A stretch of DNA of 57,154 bases from Oxalobacteraceae bacterium (GTDB taxonomy: Bacteria > Pseudomonadota > Gammaproteobacteria > Burkholderiales > Burkholderiaceae_D), in assembly GCA_003537575.1 (NCBI GenBank), contig DPRS01000025.1:182977-240130 (forward strand), given 5' to 3'. A model generated the notes under the pieces. That model was not told where the DNA came from, did no database searches, and saw nothing but the letters and a program-made list of their open reading frames with translations. Every line of letters begins with the position of its first letter. The first letter of the stretch is position 1. The translations under genes were made by a program, and so were the position numbers. Below are positions 32,677 to 41,739 of the stretch, in pieces.

Positions 32677-33597
32677 TCAAGAATGAGCGTACTGCCGGGA
32701 CTCGTACCAGTCCTGGGCGGTGCGTTCTATGTGCTCCAGAAACACGGTTGCCACCGGCGACAGTCGTTTACCGTGAGGATAAAGCGTCCACCAGTTCGAG
32801 AGTAGCGGAAAACCTTGCACATCCAGTATGGCAAGCTGGTCTTCCGCCAGGTGCAGTGCCAAAGCATGGCGGGAAAGGACCGCGATACCCATTCCGCCTG
32901 CCACAGCTTGTTTAATGGCTTCATTGCTGCCAAGTTCAAGGCGGACATGCGGCACAAAGCCCTGTTGCGCAAAATGGGAATCGCATGCCAGGCGGGTACC
33001 GGAACCGCGTTCGCGCATGATGAAGCGCTCGGCGCGCAAGGCGTCAAGGGCAATTTTTTTCTTGTCGGCCAAGGGATGCGACTCGGGGGCGACGACGACC
33101 AGCGGATTGGGCAAGAATGCGTGCCGCTCCAGTTCGATGTGCTCGGGCGGCATCGACATGATATACAGATCGTCCAGGTTTTCCTTGAGGCGCGCCACCA
33201 CGCCGTCGCGGTTGAGCACCTCGAGCGATATGTCGACATCGGGATGGCTGGCGCAGAAACTGCCCAGCAGGCGTGGAACGAAATATTTTGCAGTGCTCAC
33301 CACGGCCAGCCGCAGGCGCCCCCGGGTAAGCCCTTTCATCGCGTCGATGCGCTGTTCAAATGCAGCCCATTCATCGGCCATGGCGCGTGCCGTTTCTGCG
33401 AGATGTTCACCGGCTGCGGTCAGGTAGAGGCGCTTGCCGATCTGCTCGTAAAGCGGCAAGCCGACAGCATCGGCAAGCTCTTTCAACTGCATTGATACCG
33501 TAGGCTGCGTGACGTGGCAGGCGCGTGCTGCCGCGGTGATGCTGCGATGTTCTGCCAGTGCCAGAAAAAGACGTAACTGGCGAAAAGTCATATTCAT
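32677..33597 (-). CDS. LysR-family transcriptional regulator (CbbR-like)
   Basis: A 306-residue regulator: winged helix-turn-helix at residues 1-60 (FRQLRLFLALAEHRSITAAARACHVTQPTVSMQLKELADAVG), a linker helix and a periplasmic-binding-like effector domain (RLRLAVVSTAKYFVPRLLGSF, IELERHAFLPNPLVVVAPESHPLA, ERGSGTRLACDSHF, SNEAIKQAVAGGMGIAVLS). The sequence resembles CbbR/CmpR regulators of carbon fixation or bicarbonate uptake. I use the ATG at 33597; 33591 and 33615 are alternatives. It is divergent from the SbtA-like permease, which it probably controls. Confidence 0.88.
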   Translation of the reverse strand: MNMTFRQLRLFLALAEHRSITAAARACHVTQPTVSMQLKELADAVGLPLYEQIGKRLYLTAAGEHLAETARAMADEWAAFEQRIDAMKGLTRGRLRLAVVSTAKYFVPRLLGSFCASHPDVDISLEVLNRDGVVARLKENLDDLYIMSMPPEHIELERHAFLPNPLVVVAPESHPLADKKKIALDALRAERFIMRERGSGTRLACDSHFAQQGFVPHVRLELGSNEAIKQAVAGGMGIAVLSRHALALHLAEDQLAILDVQGFPLLSNWWTLYPHGKRLSPVATVFLEHIERTAQDWYESRQYAHS

Positions 33598-33644
33598 AGA
33601 GATTTCTCTATACAAATCATAAGAATAATCGATTTTTAATTATT
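33596..33644. promoter_or_regulatory. Inverted repeats in the lysR-sbtA divergent region
   Basis: Two inverted repeats lie between the divergent genes: ATAGAGA-TT-TCTCTAT (33596-33611), overlapping the lysR start, and AATAAT-N9-ATTATT (33624-33644). LysR regulators bind such interrupted dyads near the shared promoters, so these are likely the activation and autoregulation sites. Confidence 0.55.
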
Positions 33645-33688
33645 CCAAAGAACGTCTAGCATGTCCTGATTTTCTTACAGGAAATTTC

Positions 33689-34651
33689 ATGCAAAACCTC
33701 TTTGATCCTGCGATTCTCTTTTTCGTCTTTGGCATCCTGGCCGGCACAGTCAAATCCAATCTCGAGATTCCGCCGCAGATTTCACGCTTTCTCTCGCTTT
33801 ACCTGCTGATGGCGCTGGGACTCAAGGGCGGCTTCGCGCTGGCGAAATCCGGACTCAACGCCGACATCGTCGCTTCGCTCGGCTGCGCTATCTTCCTGGC
33901 CATCCTTGTGCCCGCGCTGGGCTACCAGATCCTGAAGCGTTGGCTCAACGGCTACGATGCCGCCGCCATCGCCGCCACTTATGGCTCGGTCAGCGCCGTC
34001 ACCTTCATCACGACGATCCAGTATCTGGAAACCCATAGTATTCAGTACGGGGGCCACATGGCCGCTGCCATGGCGCTGATGGAGTCTCCGGCCATCATCA
34101 TGGCTGTCATGTTTGCCAATACCTTACGGCAAAAAAATGGCCATACCACACAGGGCATCACTCCGTTTCGCAAGATCCTGCATGAATCCTTTACCGACGG
34201 CGCGCAGCTGCTGCTCCTGGGAGCCATGATCATCGGCGTTCTCAGCGGAGAAAAAGGCGAAGCGATGCTGGCGCCGTTCTCGATCGATCTCTTCAAGGGT
34301 ATGCTGGCGTTCTTCCTGCTGGACATGGGACTGATGGCATCGCGCAATATGGCCGAATTGCGGCAACAGCCTTTCTGGCTGGTCGCCTATGCCATCCTGG
34401 GGCCGCTCGCGCATGCAAGTCTGGCATTGATACTGGCCGCAGCGCTGGGGATTGCGCCGGGAAATGGCGGCTTGCTGATGGTGCTGGCGGCGAGCGCTTC
34501 CTACATTGCCGTGCCCGCCGCCTTGCGCTATGCCATACCGGAAGCGAAGCCGGCACTGTATTTCGGCATGTCGCTGGGCATTACCTTCCCGTTCAATATC
34601 CTGCTGGGTATCCCGCTCTACGTCTACGTGGCAGAGCGGGTGCTGGGATGA
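33689..34651 (+). CDS. Sodium-dependent bicarbonate transport family permease (SbtA-like)
   Basis: A 320-residue membrane protein with about ten helices in two inverted halves. It starts MQNLFDPAILFFVFGILAGTVKSNLEIP, typical of the SbtA family. SLYLLMALGLKGG, AATYGSVSAVTFIT and VLAASASYIAVPAALRYAIPEA match the substrate- and sodium-binding core of SbtA. It probably imports bicarbonate with Na+. AGGAA lies about 7 nt before the ATG. Its stop abuts the end of the convergent enoyl-CoA hydratase gene with no gap and no terminator. Confidence 0.9.
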   Translation: MQNLFDPAILFFVFGILAGTVKSNLEIPPQISRFLSLYLLMALGLKGGFALAKSGLNADIVASLGCAIFLAILVPALGYQILKRWLNGYDAAAIAATYGSVSAVTFITTIQYLETHSIQYGGHMAAAMALMESPAIIMAVMFANTLRQKNGHTTQGITPFRKILHESFTDGAQLLLLGAMIIGVLSGEKGEAMLAPFSIDLFKGMLAFFLLDMGLMASRNMAELRQQPFWLVAYAILGPLAHASLALILAAALGIAPGNGGLLMVLAASASYIAVPAALRYAIPEAKPALYFGMSLGITFPFNILLGIPLYVYVAERVLG

Positions 34652-35422
34652 TTATTCCTGAGGAAGATTGCGGAAGTCGGGTTTGCGCTTTTCAAGAAAC
34701 GCCGTCACCGCCTCCTTCGCCGCAGGAGCAAACAGCATGGCGGCGAAATGCCGGATTTCCTCGGCCATTTGCGAGGCGACTGCGGCCTTTTGCCCCGCCT
34801 TCATCAGTTGCTTGGTGACGTGTATCGATGTCGGCGGCAAGGCGGCCAGCTTGCCGGCCTGCGCCAGGGCGAACGCCGGCAATTCTTCTACTGGCAGCAC
34901 CCGGTTGACCAGCCCCATGTCATAGGCTTCCTCGGCGCCGAATGTTTCGCCCAGCATCAGGGCTTCCGCCGCGCGCTGGTATCCGGCCAGTTGCGGCAGC
35001 AGGAAGCTGGAAGCGAATTCCGGACATACGCCAAGCTTGGCGAACGGCAGCGCGAATTTCGCATTCTCCGCGGCATACACCAGTTCGCAATGCATCAGCA
35101 GCGTGGTGCCGATACCGACGGCATTGCCCGCCACGGCAGCTACCAGCGGCTTGCTGGCCTGCGTGACTGCGTGCATGAAACGGAATACCGGCGCTTCCGG
35201 GCTGCTCGGCGGATCATTTAAAAAATCTTCCAGGTCATTGCCGGCCGTGAACGCTTCCGCATTGCCCATAAAAAGAATCGCCCGCACCGACGCATCGCGC
35301 TCGGCCTCGTGCAAGGCATCGGTCATGGCCTGGTACATTGCCGCCGTAAAGGCATTCTTCTTGTCCGGCCGGTTGAACTGGATGGTCAAAACGCCATCGG
35401 CCTTGCTGCTTGCAATTTCCAT
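34652..35422 (-). CDS. Enoyl-CoA hydratase/isomerase family protein (ECI2-like)
   Basis: A 256-residue crotonase-fold enzyme of fatty-acid oxidation. It starts MEIASSKADGVLTIQFNRPDKKNAF and has the oxyanion-hole segments MGNAEAFTAGNDLEDFL and VAAVAGNAVGIGTTLLMHCEL, then LGVCPEFASSFLLPQLAGY with one catalytic-position Glu. The AGNDLEDF and PEFASS signatures are closer to delta3,delta2-enoyl-CoA isomerases (ECI2/PECI) than to classical hydratases, so it may help degrade unsaturated fatty acids. The ATG at 35422 follows GGAG. An upstream extension would run through the terminator at 35433-35465. Confidence 0.87.
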   Translation of the reverse strand: MEIASSKADGVLTIQFNRPDKKNAFTAAMYQAMTDALHEAERDASVRAILFMGNAEAFTAGNDLEDFLNDPPSSPEAPVFRFMHAVTQASKPLVAAVAGNAVGIGTTLLMHCELVYAAENAKFALPFAKLGVCPEFASSFLLPQLAGYQRAAEALMLGETFGAEEAYDMGLVNRVLPVEELPAFALAQAGKLAALPPTSIHVTKQLMKAGQKAAVASQMAEEIRHFAAMLFAPAAKEAVTAFLEKRKPDFRNLPQE

Positions 35423-35432
35423 GTCTACTCCA

Positions 35433-35465
35433 GAAAAAAGCCGTACAGCTTTACACGGTACGGCT
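35433..35465 (-). terminator. Terminator/attenuator between thiolase and enoyl-CoA hydratase genes
   Basis: On the minus strand AGCCGTAC pairs with GTACGGCT (8 bp, loop 11 nt), followed by six T. The T-run ends about 10 nt before the start codon of the next gene, directly touching its GGAG ribosome binding site. It either ends the beta-oxidation operon or regulates read-through. Confidence 0.8.
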
Positions 35466-35519
35466 GGATGAATCAGCGTGAATCGAGGTGAACCGAAGCG
35501 AAACGCCGAATCGCAACGA

Positions 35520-36716
35520 CTAGACGCGCTCGAACACTCCGGCGGCGCCCATGCCGGTGCCAACGCACATGGTGACCATGCCATATTTCAGGTTACGGCG
35601 GCGTAAGCCATGCACCACGGTCGCCGCGCGGATGGCGCCGGTGGCCCCCAATGGATGGCCTAGCGCAATCGCGCCGCCCAGCGGATTGATCTTGGCGGGA
35701 TCCAGCTGCAAATCGCCGATCACCGCCAGCGCCTGCGCCGCAAATGCCTCGTTCAGTTCGATCCAGTCGAGCTGATCCTGCGTGATGCCGGCGGCGCGCA
35801 GCGCCAGCGGAATGGCTTCCTTCGGACCGATGCCCATGACTTCCGGCGGCACGCCGCGGATGGCGAAGGAATTGAATTTGGCCAGCGGCGTCAGGTTGTG
35901 CTGCCTGAGGATCTTTTCGCTCACCAGGATCAACGCGCCGGCGCCATCCGAGGTTTGCGAGCTGTTGCCGGCGGTGACAGAACCCTTGGCGGCGAACACC
36001 GGCTTGAGTTTCGCCAGAGCCTCGAGGCTGGTGTCGGCGCGCGGCCCCTCATCCTGCGTGGCTGTGCGGGCTTTCACGTCGATCTCGCCGGAAGCGAGGT
36101 TGGGGAATTTCTCGACGATCTCGAACGGCGTGATTTCATCATTGAACTCGCCGCTTTCCTGCGCCGCGATGGCTTTCTTGTGCGAATTCAGGGAAAACTC
36201 ATCCTGCGCCTCGCGCGAGACTTTCCACTGCTGTACGACTTTCTCGGCGGTGAGTCCCATGCCGTAGGCCATGCCGATATTCTCATCCCTCAGCACCAGC
36301 GGATTGATCGATGGATGGTGTCCCATCATCGGCACGATCGACATCGACTCGGCGCCGCCAGCGATGATGACATCCGCCTCGCCCACGCGGATGCGGTCGG
36401 CGGCAATCGCCAGCGCCGACAGGCCGGAGGCGCAATAGCGGTTGACGGTCATGCCGCCCACGGTCTTGGGCAAGCCGGCCAGCAGCACGCTCATGCGCGC
36501 GAAGTTCAGCCCCTGTTCCGCCTCCGGGAAAGCGCAGCCGATGACGGCATCCTCGATCAGTTGCGGATCGAGATTCGGCGCCTGTGCCAAGGCGGAACGG
36601 ATTGCATGCACCAGCAGGTCGTCCGGACGCACGTGCCGGTACATGCCGCGCGGCGCCTTGCCGACGGGCGTGCGAGTGGCGGCAACGATGTAGACTTCTT
36701 GAAGTTGCTTGGTCAT
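35520..36716 (-). CDS. Acetyl-CoA acyltransferase (thiolase, FadA/FadI-like)
   Basis: A 398-residue thiolase that cleaves 3-ketoacyl-CoA to acetyl-CoA and a shortened acyl-CoA. Catalytic Cys in NRYCASGLSALAIAADRI, His in ALGHPLGATGA and the C-terminal Cys in MCVGTGMGAAG are all present; the N-terminus (EVYIVAATRTPVGKAPRG) is typical. It lies 22 bp after the FadB-like gene in the same operon. Confidence 0.95.
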   Translation of the reverse strand: MTKQLQEVYIVAATRTPVGKAPRGMYRHVRPDDLLVHAIRSALAQAPNLDPQLIEDAVIGCAFPEAEQGLNFARMSVLLAGLPKTVGGMTVNRYCASGLSALAIAADRIRVGEADVIIAGGAESMSIVPMMGHHPSINPLVLRDENIGMAYGMGLTAEKVVQQWKVSREAQDEFSLNSHKKAIAAQESGEFNDEITPFEIVEKFPNLASGEIDVKARTATQDEGPRADTSLEALAKLKPVFAAKGSVTAGNSSQTSDGAGALILVSEKILRQHNLTPLAKFNSFAIRGVPPEVMGIGPKEAIPLALRAAGITQDQLDWIELNEAFAAQALAVIGDLQLDPAKINPLGGAIALGHPLGATGAIRAATVVHGLRRRNLKYGMVTMCVGTGMGAAGVFERV

Positions 36717-36738
36717 TTTTAACCTCTGCTGAAGTGTA

Positions 36739-39126
36739 TTAGTTTCGCACCGGCTTGCCGGTCTGCAGCATACCCATGATCCGTTCCTGCGTCTTCGGAC
36801 TATTGAGCAATTCCAGGAAGTACTTGCGTTCCAGGTCCAGCAGCCATTGTTCGCTGACCAGACTGTCCTGCTCGATATCGCCGCCGGCGACCACTTCGGC
36901 GATCAGCGAACCGATCTTGTAGTCATGCGCTGAAATAAAGCCGCCGTCGCGCATGTTGACCAGTTGCGCGGCGATGGTGGCCATGCCGTAGCGCCCCGTT
37001 ACGCGCACCGGCGCCTGCAGTGGCGGGCGGTAGCCGGCGTCGAACATGGCGCGTGCCTCGGTCTTGGCAACGTGCAGCAGCTCATAGGGATTGAAGACGA
37101 TCACGTCGTCTTCCGACAGATAGCCCATCTTTTTGGCTTCCAGCGCCGATTTCGACACTGCCGCAGTGGCGGCGTGCATATAGGTGTCTTTCAGGAACTG
37201 CAGGATATCGGCTCCCTTCGCCTGCCTGGCCGCGCGCAGGGCAATCTCCTTCAGGCCGCCGCCGCCCGGCAGCAGGCCGACGCCGACTTCTACCAGGCCG
37301 ATGTAGGATTCCAGCGCGGCCACCCTTCTCGCGGCATGCATCAGCATTTCGCAACCGCCGCCCAGCGCCAGCCCCGCCACCGCAGCCACCACCGGCACAT
37401 TGGCGTATTTCAGCATCATGTGGGCATTCTGCAGCCGCGTGATTTCCGGCCCGATCGCCTTGACGCCGCCCGCCATGAACACGGGCAGCATGGATTGCAG
37501 GTCGGCGCCGGCCGAGAACGGTCCGCCTTCGGCAGCGTCAGCATGCCAGATCACCAGGCCCTTGTAATTCCCCTCCGCTTCGGCGACGGCGCGCTTCATG
37601 CCCTCGACCACATCCGGGCTGATGATATGCATCTTGGTCTTGAAGGACAGGATCAGCACATCGTCGTTCTGATGCCAGATCCGCACTGCCTCGTCCTCAT
37701 GGACGGTGGTGCCGGCGCTCGCCCCTCCGGGCGCATCGTCGCCCACCAGTTGCGCGCGGAAAGCCTGACGCTGATAGACCGGCAAATCCGAGCGCGGCAC
37801 CCAGGTATTCTTCTTCGGTGAATACGAGCCCTGCGGCGCATGCACGCCCTCGCGGCCATCGAACACCCAGGCCGGCAGCGGCGCCTTGCACAAGGCCTTG
37901 CCGGCATCGATGTCTTCCTTGACCCAGGCCGCCACCTGCTGCCAGCCGGAAGCTTGCCAGGTCTCGAACGGCCCGACGTTCCAGCCGAAGCCCCAGCGCA
38001 TGGCGAAATCGATGTCGCGCGCATTGTCGGCGATGGCTTCCAGGTGCACGGCGATGTAGTGGAAAGCGTCGCGGAAGATCGCCCACAGGAATTGCGCCTG
38101 CGGGTTCGAGGATTCGCGCAGGGCTTTCATTTTCTTGACCGGATCCTTTTCCTTCAGGATGCGGCCGATCAGCTCGTCGGCCTTGCCGCCGCCGGGCACG
38201 TAATCGCCCTTGGCCGGATCCAGGCGCAGGATATCCTTGCCAACCTTCTTGTAGAAGCCGGCGCCGGTTTTCTGCCCCAGCACGCCCGATTCGACCAGCT
38301 TCGCCACCACCGGCGGCGTTGCATACACATCGTAGAAAGGATCGTCCTTGAGCGTTTCCTGCATGGTGCGGACCACGTGCAGCAGTGTGTCGAGCCCGAC
38401 CACGTCGGCGGTGCGGAAGGTGCCGGACTTGGCGCGGCCCAGCCTGGCGCCGGTGAGGTCGTCCACCACGTCGTAGCTCAGGCCGTATTTTTCCGCCTCA
38501 TGCACGGTCGCCAGCATGCCGAAGATGCCGACGCGGTTGGCGATGAAGTTGGGCGTGTCGAGCGCGCGCACCACGCCCTTGCCGAGCGTGGTGGTGAGAA
38601 AGCCTTCCAGCTGGTCGAGGATGTGCGGCGCAGTAGCAGCGGTCGGGATCAGCTCGACCAGGTGCATGTAGCGCGGCGGATTGAAGAAGTGCACGCCGCA
38701 GAAACGCGCCTTGAGGCCGGCGTCGAAGCCTTCCGACAATGCAGTGATCGACAGGCCGGAGGTATTGGAAGCGAAGATGGCATTCGGGCCGATGTGCGGC
38801 GCGACTTTCTTGTACAGGTCATGCTTCCAGTCCATGCGCTCGGCGATCGCTTCGATGATCAGGTCGCATCCCTGCAGCAAGTCGAGATTTTCTTCATAGT
38901 TGGCGGCCTGGATCAGCCCGGCTTCATCCTTGTTGCCCAGCGGCGCGGGATTGAGCTTTTTCAGGTTGTCGATGGCTTTGAGGACGATGCCGTTTTTCGG
39001 GCCGTCCCTGGCCGGCAAATCGAACAGGATGACGGGCACCCTGGCGTTGATGCAGTGAGCGGCGATTTGCGCGCCCATCACGCCGGCACCGAGAACGGCG
39101 ACTTTCTTGACGATGAAATTGGACAT
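36739..39126 (-). CDS. 3-hydroxyacyl-CoA dehydrogenase / enoyl-CoA hydratase fusion (FadB-like)
   Basis: A 795-residue bifunctional beta-oxidation enzyme. The N-terminal NAD-binding domain starts KVAVLGAGVMGAQIAAHCIN, with IIEAIAERMDWKHDLYKKV and SNTSGLSI; the 3HAD C-terminal domain follows (ANRVGIFGML..., GLDTLLHV). The crotonase domain is at the C-terminus (PFSAGADLQSM, AGLALGGGCEMLMHAARRV, VGVGLLPGGGGLKE). The dehydrogenase-first order is the reverse of E. coli FadB and is common in betaproteobacteria. It oxidises hydroxyacyl-CoA and hydrates enoyl-CoA with the neighbouring dehydrogenase and thiolase. Confidence 0.94.
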   Translation of the reverse strand: MSNFIVKKVAVLGAGVMGAQIAAHCINARVPVILFDLPARDGPKNGIVLKAIDNLKKLNPAPLGNKDEAGLIQAANYEENLDLLQGCDLIIEAIAERMDWKHDLYKKVAPHIGPNAIFASNTSGLSITALSEGFDAGLKARFCGVHFFNPPRYMHLVELIPTAATAPHILDQLEGFLTTTLGKGVVRALDTPNFIANRVGIFGMLATVHEAEKYGLSYDVVDDLTGARLGRAKSGTFRTADVVGLDTLLHVVRTMQETLKDDPFYDVYATPPVVAKLVESGVLGQKTGAGFYKKVGKDILRLDPAKGDYVPGGGKADELIGRILKEKDPVKKMKALRESSNPQAQFLWAIFRDAFHYIAVHLEAIADNARDIDFAMRWGFGWNVGPFETWQASGWQQVAAWVKEDIDAGKALCKAPLPAWVFDGREGVHAPQGSYSPKKNTWVPRSDLPVYQRQAFRAQLVGDDAPGGASAGTTVHEDEAVRIWHQNDDVLILSFKTKMHIISPDVVEGMKRAVAEAEGNYKGLVIWHADAAEGGPFSAGADLQSMLPVFMAGGVKAIGPEITRLQNAHMMLKYANVPVVAAVAGLALGGGCEMLMHAARRVAALESYIGLVEVGVGLLPGGGGLKEIALRAARQAKGADILQFLKDTYMHAATAAVSKSALEAKKMGYLSEDDVIVFNPYELLHVAKTEARAMFDAGYRPPLQAPVRVTGRYGMATIAAQLVNMRDGGFISAHDYKIGSLIAEVVAGGDIEQDSLVSEQWLLDLERKYFLELLNSPKTQERIMGMLQTGKPVRN

Positions 39127-39141
39127 CGGGAGATCTCCTCT

Positions 39142-40941
39142 TTAAAACAGATCGGCGTCCAGCGCCATCAGAGTGGTGGCGCCGGAACGGGCCTGGCGGA
39201 TCAGCATCGCGGTTTCAGGCAGCAGGCGGGCGAAATAGAAACGTGCCGTCGCCAGCTTGGCCTTGTAAAAATCGTCGCCGGAATCCTGCTTGTCCAGCGC
39301 GATCTTCGCCATGCGGGCAAAGAAATAGGCGAACACGAGGTGGCCCGCCACACGCAGGTAAGGCACGGCCGCCGCCCCGACCTCCTCCTGATTCTGGAAC
39401 GCCTTCATGCCGATTTCCATGGTGAGCTTGGTCACCTTGTCGCCGATGTCGGCCAGCGGCGTGATGAATTCGCTCATGGCTTCGTCGATGCCGTGTTCCT
39501 CGATGAAGGCCTGGATTTGCGCGCCGAACTTGCGCAGCTTGGCACCGTTATCCATCAGCACCTTGCGGCCCAACAAATCGAGCGACTGGATGGTGTTTGT
39601 GCCTTCGTAAATCATGTTGATGCGGGAATCGCGCACGTACTGCTCCATGCCCCACTCGGCGATATAGCCGTGACCGCCGTATACCTGTAGCGCTTCCGAG
39701 GCGGCGATGTAACCGTTATCAGTGAGGAAGGCCTTGACGATCGGCGTCAGCAACGCCACCTGGTCGGCGGCGTCCTTGCGGACTTCCTCGTCCGGGTGGT
39801 TCAGCTCGCGGTCGATCATCAGCGCCACATACGAACCGAAGGCGCGGCCGCCTTCCGCATAGGCGCGCGCCGTCAGCAGCATGCGCCGCACGTCCGGGTG
39901 CACGATGATCGGATCGGCCGGCTTGTCCGGCGCCTTCGGGCCCGACAGGCTGCGCATCTGCAGGCGCTCTTTGGCATAGGCGGCGGCATTCTGGTAAGCC
40001 ACTTCGGTCAGTCCCAGCGACTGCATGCCCACGCCCAGGCGCGCCGCGTTCATCATCACGAACATCGCCTGCAGGCCGCGGTTGGGCTCGCCGATGAGCC
40101 AGCCGGTGGCGCCATCGAGATTCATCTGGCAGGTGGCGTTGCCATGGATGCCCATCTTTTCCTCGATCGCGCCGCAGGTGATGGCATTGCGCGCACCCAG
40201 CGAACCGTCGGCATTGGGAATGAACTTGGGCACCAGGAACAGCGAAATGCCCTTGGTGCCGGCAGGCGCATCCGGCAGCCGCGCCAGCACCAGGTGAACG
40301 ATATTTTCCGCCATGTCATGCTCGCCGGCGGAAATGAAGATCTTGCCGCCGGTGATGCTGTACGACCCGTCGGCCTGCCCATCGTTGGGAATCGCCTTGG
40401 TGCGCAAGAGACCCAGGTCGGTGCCGCAATGCGCCTCCGTCAGGCACATGGTGCCGGTCCACTCGCCGGACACCAGCTTCGGCAGGTAAAGCTGCTTCTG
40501 CTCCGGCGTGCCATGCGCTTGCAGGCATTCGTAGGCACCGTGGGAGAGGCCGGGGTACATGGTCCAGGCCTGATTGGCGGCATTGGCCATTTCATAGAAT
40601 GAATTGTTGATCACCAGCGGCAAACCCTGGCCGCCGTAGTCGGGATCGCAGGATAGCGCTGGCCAGCCGCCTTCCACATACTGGCGATAGGCTTCCTTGA
40701 ATCCCTTGGGCGTGGCGACCGCATGCGTCTCCTTGTCCAGATGGCAGCCCTCGCGGTCGCCCGCGTGGTTCAGCGGGAACAAGACATGCGAGGCAAACTT
40801 GCCGCCCTCTTCCAGCACCTGGTTGATGGTGTCGGCGTTGAGGTCGGCATGCCTGGGCAACTGTTTCAGCTCATCTTCCACATGCAGCAATTCATGCAGC
40901 ACGAATTGCATGTCGCGCAGGGGGGCAAGGTATTGGCCCAT
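39142..40941 (-). CDS. Acyl-CoA dehydrogenase (C-terminal-extended family)
   Basis: A 599-residue FAD-dependent dehydrogenase for the first beta-oxidation step. It has an N-terminal extra domain (MGQYLAPLRDMQFVLHELLHVEDEL), CLTEAHCGTDLGLLRTKA and GGKIFISAGEHDMAENIVHLVLA in the middle domain, the catalytic-Glu segment INMIYEGTNTIQSLDLLGRKVL, and a C-terminal acetyl-CoA-dehydrogenase-like extension of about 150 residues. This architecture is that of the roughly 600-residue DmdC/FadE-like group. Ribosome binding site GAGGAGAC before the ATG. It is 15 bp from both neighbours. Confidence 0.94.
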   Translation of the reverse strand: MGQYLAPLRDMQFVLHELLHVEDELKQLPRHADLNADTINQVLEEGGKFASHVLFPLNHAGDREGCHLDKETHAVATPKGFKEAYRQYVEGGWPALSCDPDYGGQGLPLVINNSFYEMANAANQAWTMYPGLSHGAYECLQAHGTPEQKQLYLPKLVSGEWTGTMCLTEAHCGTDLGLLRTKAIPNDGQADGSYSITGGKIFISAGEHDMAENIVHLVLARLPDAPAGTKGISLFLVPKFIPNADGSLGARNAITCGAIEEKMGIHGNATCQMNLDGATGWLIGEPNRGLQAMFVMMNAARLGVGMQSLGLTEVAYQNAAAYAKERLQMRSLSGPKAPDKPADPIIVHPDVRRMLLTARAYAEGGRAFGSYVALMIDRELNHPDEEVRKDAADQVALLTPIVKAFLTDNGYIAASEALQVYGGHGYIAEWGMEQYVRDSRINMIYEGTNTIQSLDLLGRKVLMDNGAKLRKFGAQIQAFIEEHGIDEAMSEFITPLADIGDKVTKLTMEIGMKAFQNQEEVGAAAVPYLRVAGHLVFAYFFARMAKIALDKQDSGDDFYKAKLATARFYFARLLPETAMLIRQARSGATTLMALDADLF

Positions 40942-40956
40942 GGCGGTCTCCTCAGG

Positions 40957-41619
40957 TTAGACTGTTTTTTGAGTGGTTTTCAGCGGGACGGCTGCTGTCG
41001 TGGAAAGCATCACGGCCGGATTCCGGTAGCTTTCGATCAAGCGTTCAAAACCCGTCTGCGCATGCTGCACGCTGCCGGGGCGCTCGATGAAGCGGGCATC
41101 ATGATGCAGCGCCAGCACCAGGCCATACATTTCAAACACCATCTGGTCGGGATCGGTATCGGCGCGCAAATGGCCTTCGTCGATGGCCTGCCGCACGCAG
41201 CGGCGCAAGCTGCCCTGCCAGGTGCGCACCATCGATGCCAGCTGTTCGCGCACCGCCCCCGGACGGTCGTCGTACTCGACCGCGCCGCTGATATAGATGC
41301 AGCCCGATGCAATCTCCAGCGTGACGCGCCTGACCCAGCCGGCAAACAGGACGCGCAGGCGTGGCAAGCCGCGCGGTTCCTTCATGGCGGGATGAAAAAT
41401 CTCTTGTTCGAATTGCTCGTGGTACAGCTTGACCACGGCAATCTGCAAATCCTCGCGCGAGCCGAAATGGGCGAATACGCCCGATTTGCTCATGTGCATC
41501 GTGTCGGCTAGCGACCCGATCGTCAAGCCTTCCAGGCCTTCGCGGCTGGCCATGGTGAGCGCCGCGTCCAGGATGGCGGCATGGGTCTGCTCGCCCTTGC
41601 GCAAATGTCTCGATGCCAT
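40957..41619 (-). CDS. TetR-family regulator of the beta-oxidation operon
   Basis: A 220-residue repressor: N-terminal helix-turn-helix (ILDAALTMASREGLEGLTIGSLADTMHMSKSGVFAHFGSREDLQIAV) and a ligand-binding C-terminal domain (GCIYISGAVEYDDRPGAVREQL). It is the first gene of the acyl-CoA dehydrogenase-fadB-thiolase operon, 15 bp upstream, so it probably senses acyl-CoA and represses its own operon through the palindrome at 41657-41668. Confidence 0.9.
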   Translation of the reverse strand: MASRHLRKGEQTHAAILDAALTMASREGLEGLTIGSLADTMHMSKSGVFAHFGSREDLQIAVVKLYHEQFEQEIFHPAMKEPRGLPRLRVLFAGWVRRVTLEIASGCIYISGAVEYDDRPGAVREQLASMVRTWQGSLRRCVRQAIDEGHLRADTDPDQMVFEMYGLVLALHHDARFIERPGSVQHAQTGFERLIESYRNPAVMLSTTAAVPLKTTQKTV

Positions 41620-41656
41620 ACCGGTTGATGTCCAGTTAAATAAATGCCAAATAATC

Positions 41657-41668
41657 GTACGATCGTAC
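41657..41668. promoter_or_regulatory. Likely TetR operator (GTACGATCGTAC palindrome)
   Basis: A perfect 12-bp palindrome, GTACGATCGTAC, lies about 40 bp before the tetR start. It is partly extended outward (ATC left, TAT right). The position fits autoregulation of the whole operon. Confidence 0.65.
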
Positions 41669-41739
41669 TATTGTGCATTGCGCGACAAAAGTCAAACGGG
41701 ATTTATCGGTGTGGCAGAGCGCTCACAAAAAGAGAGGTA

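Noticed and set aside
37840..39690. 616-aa plus-strand frame opposite the FadB-like and acyl-CoA dehydrogenase genes
   Set aside because: It spans two clear minus-strand genes, has shadow-type composition and no ribosome binding site.
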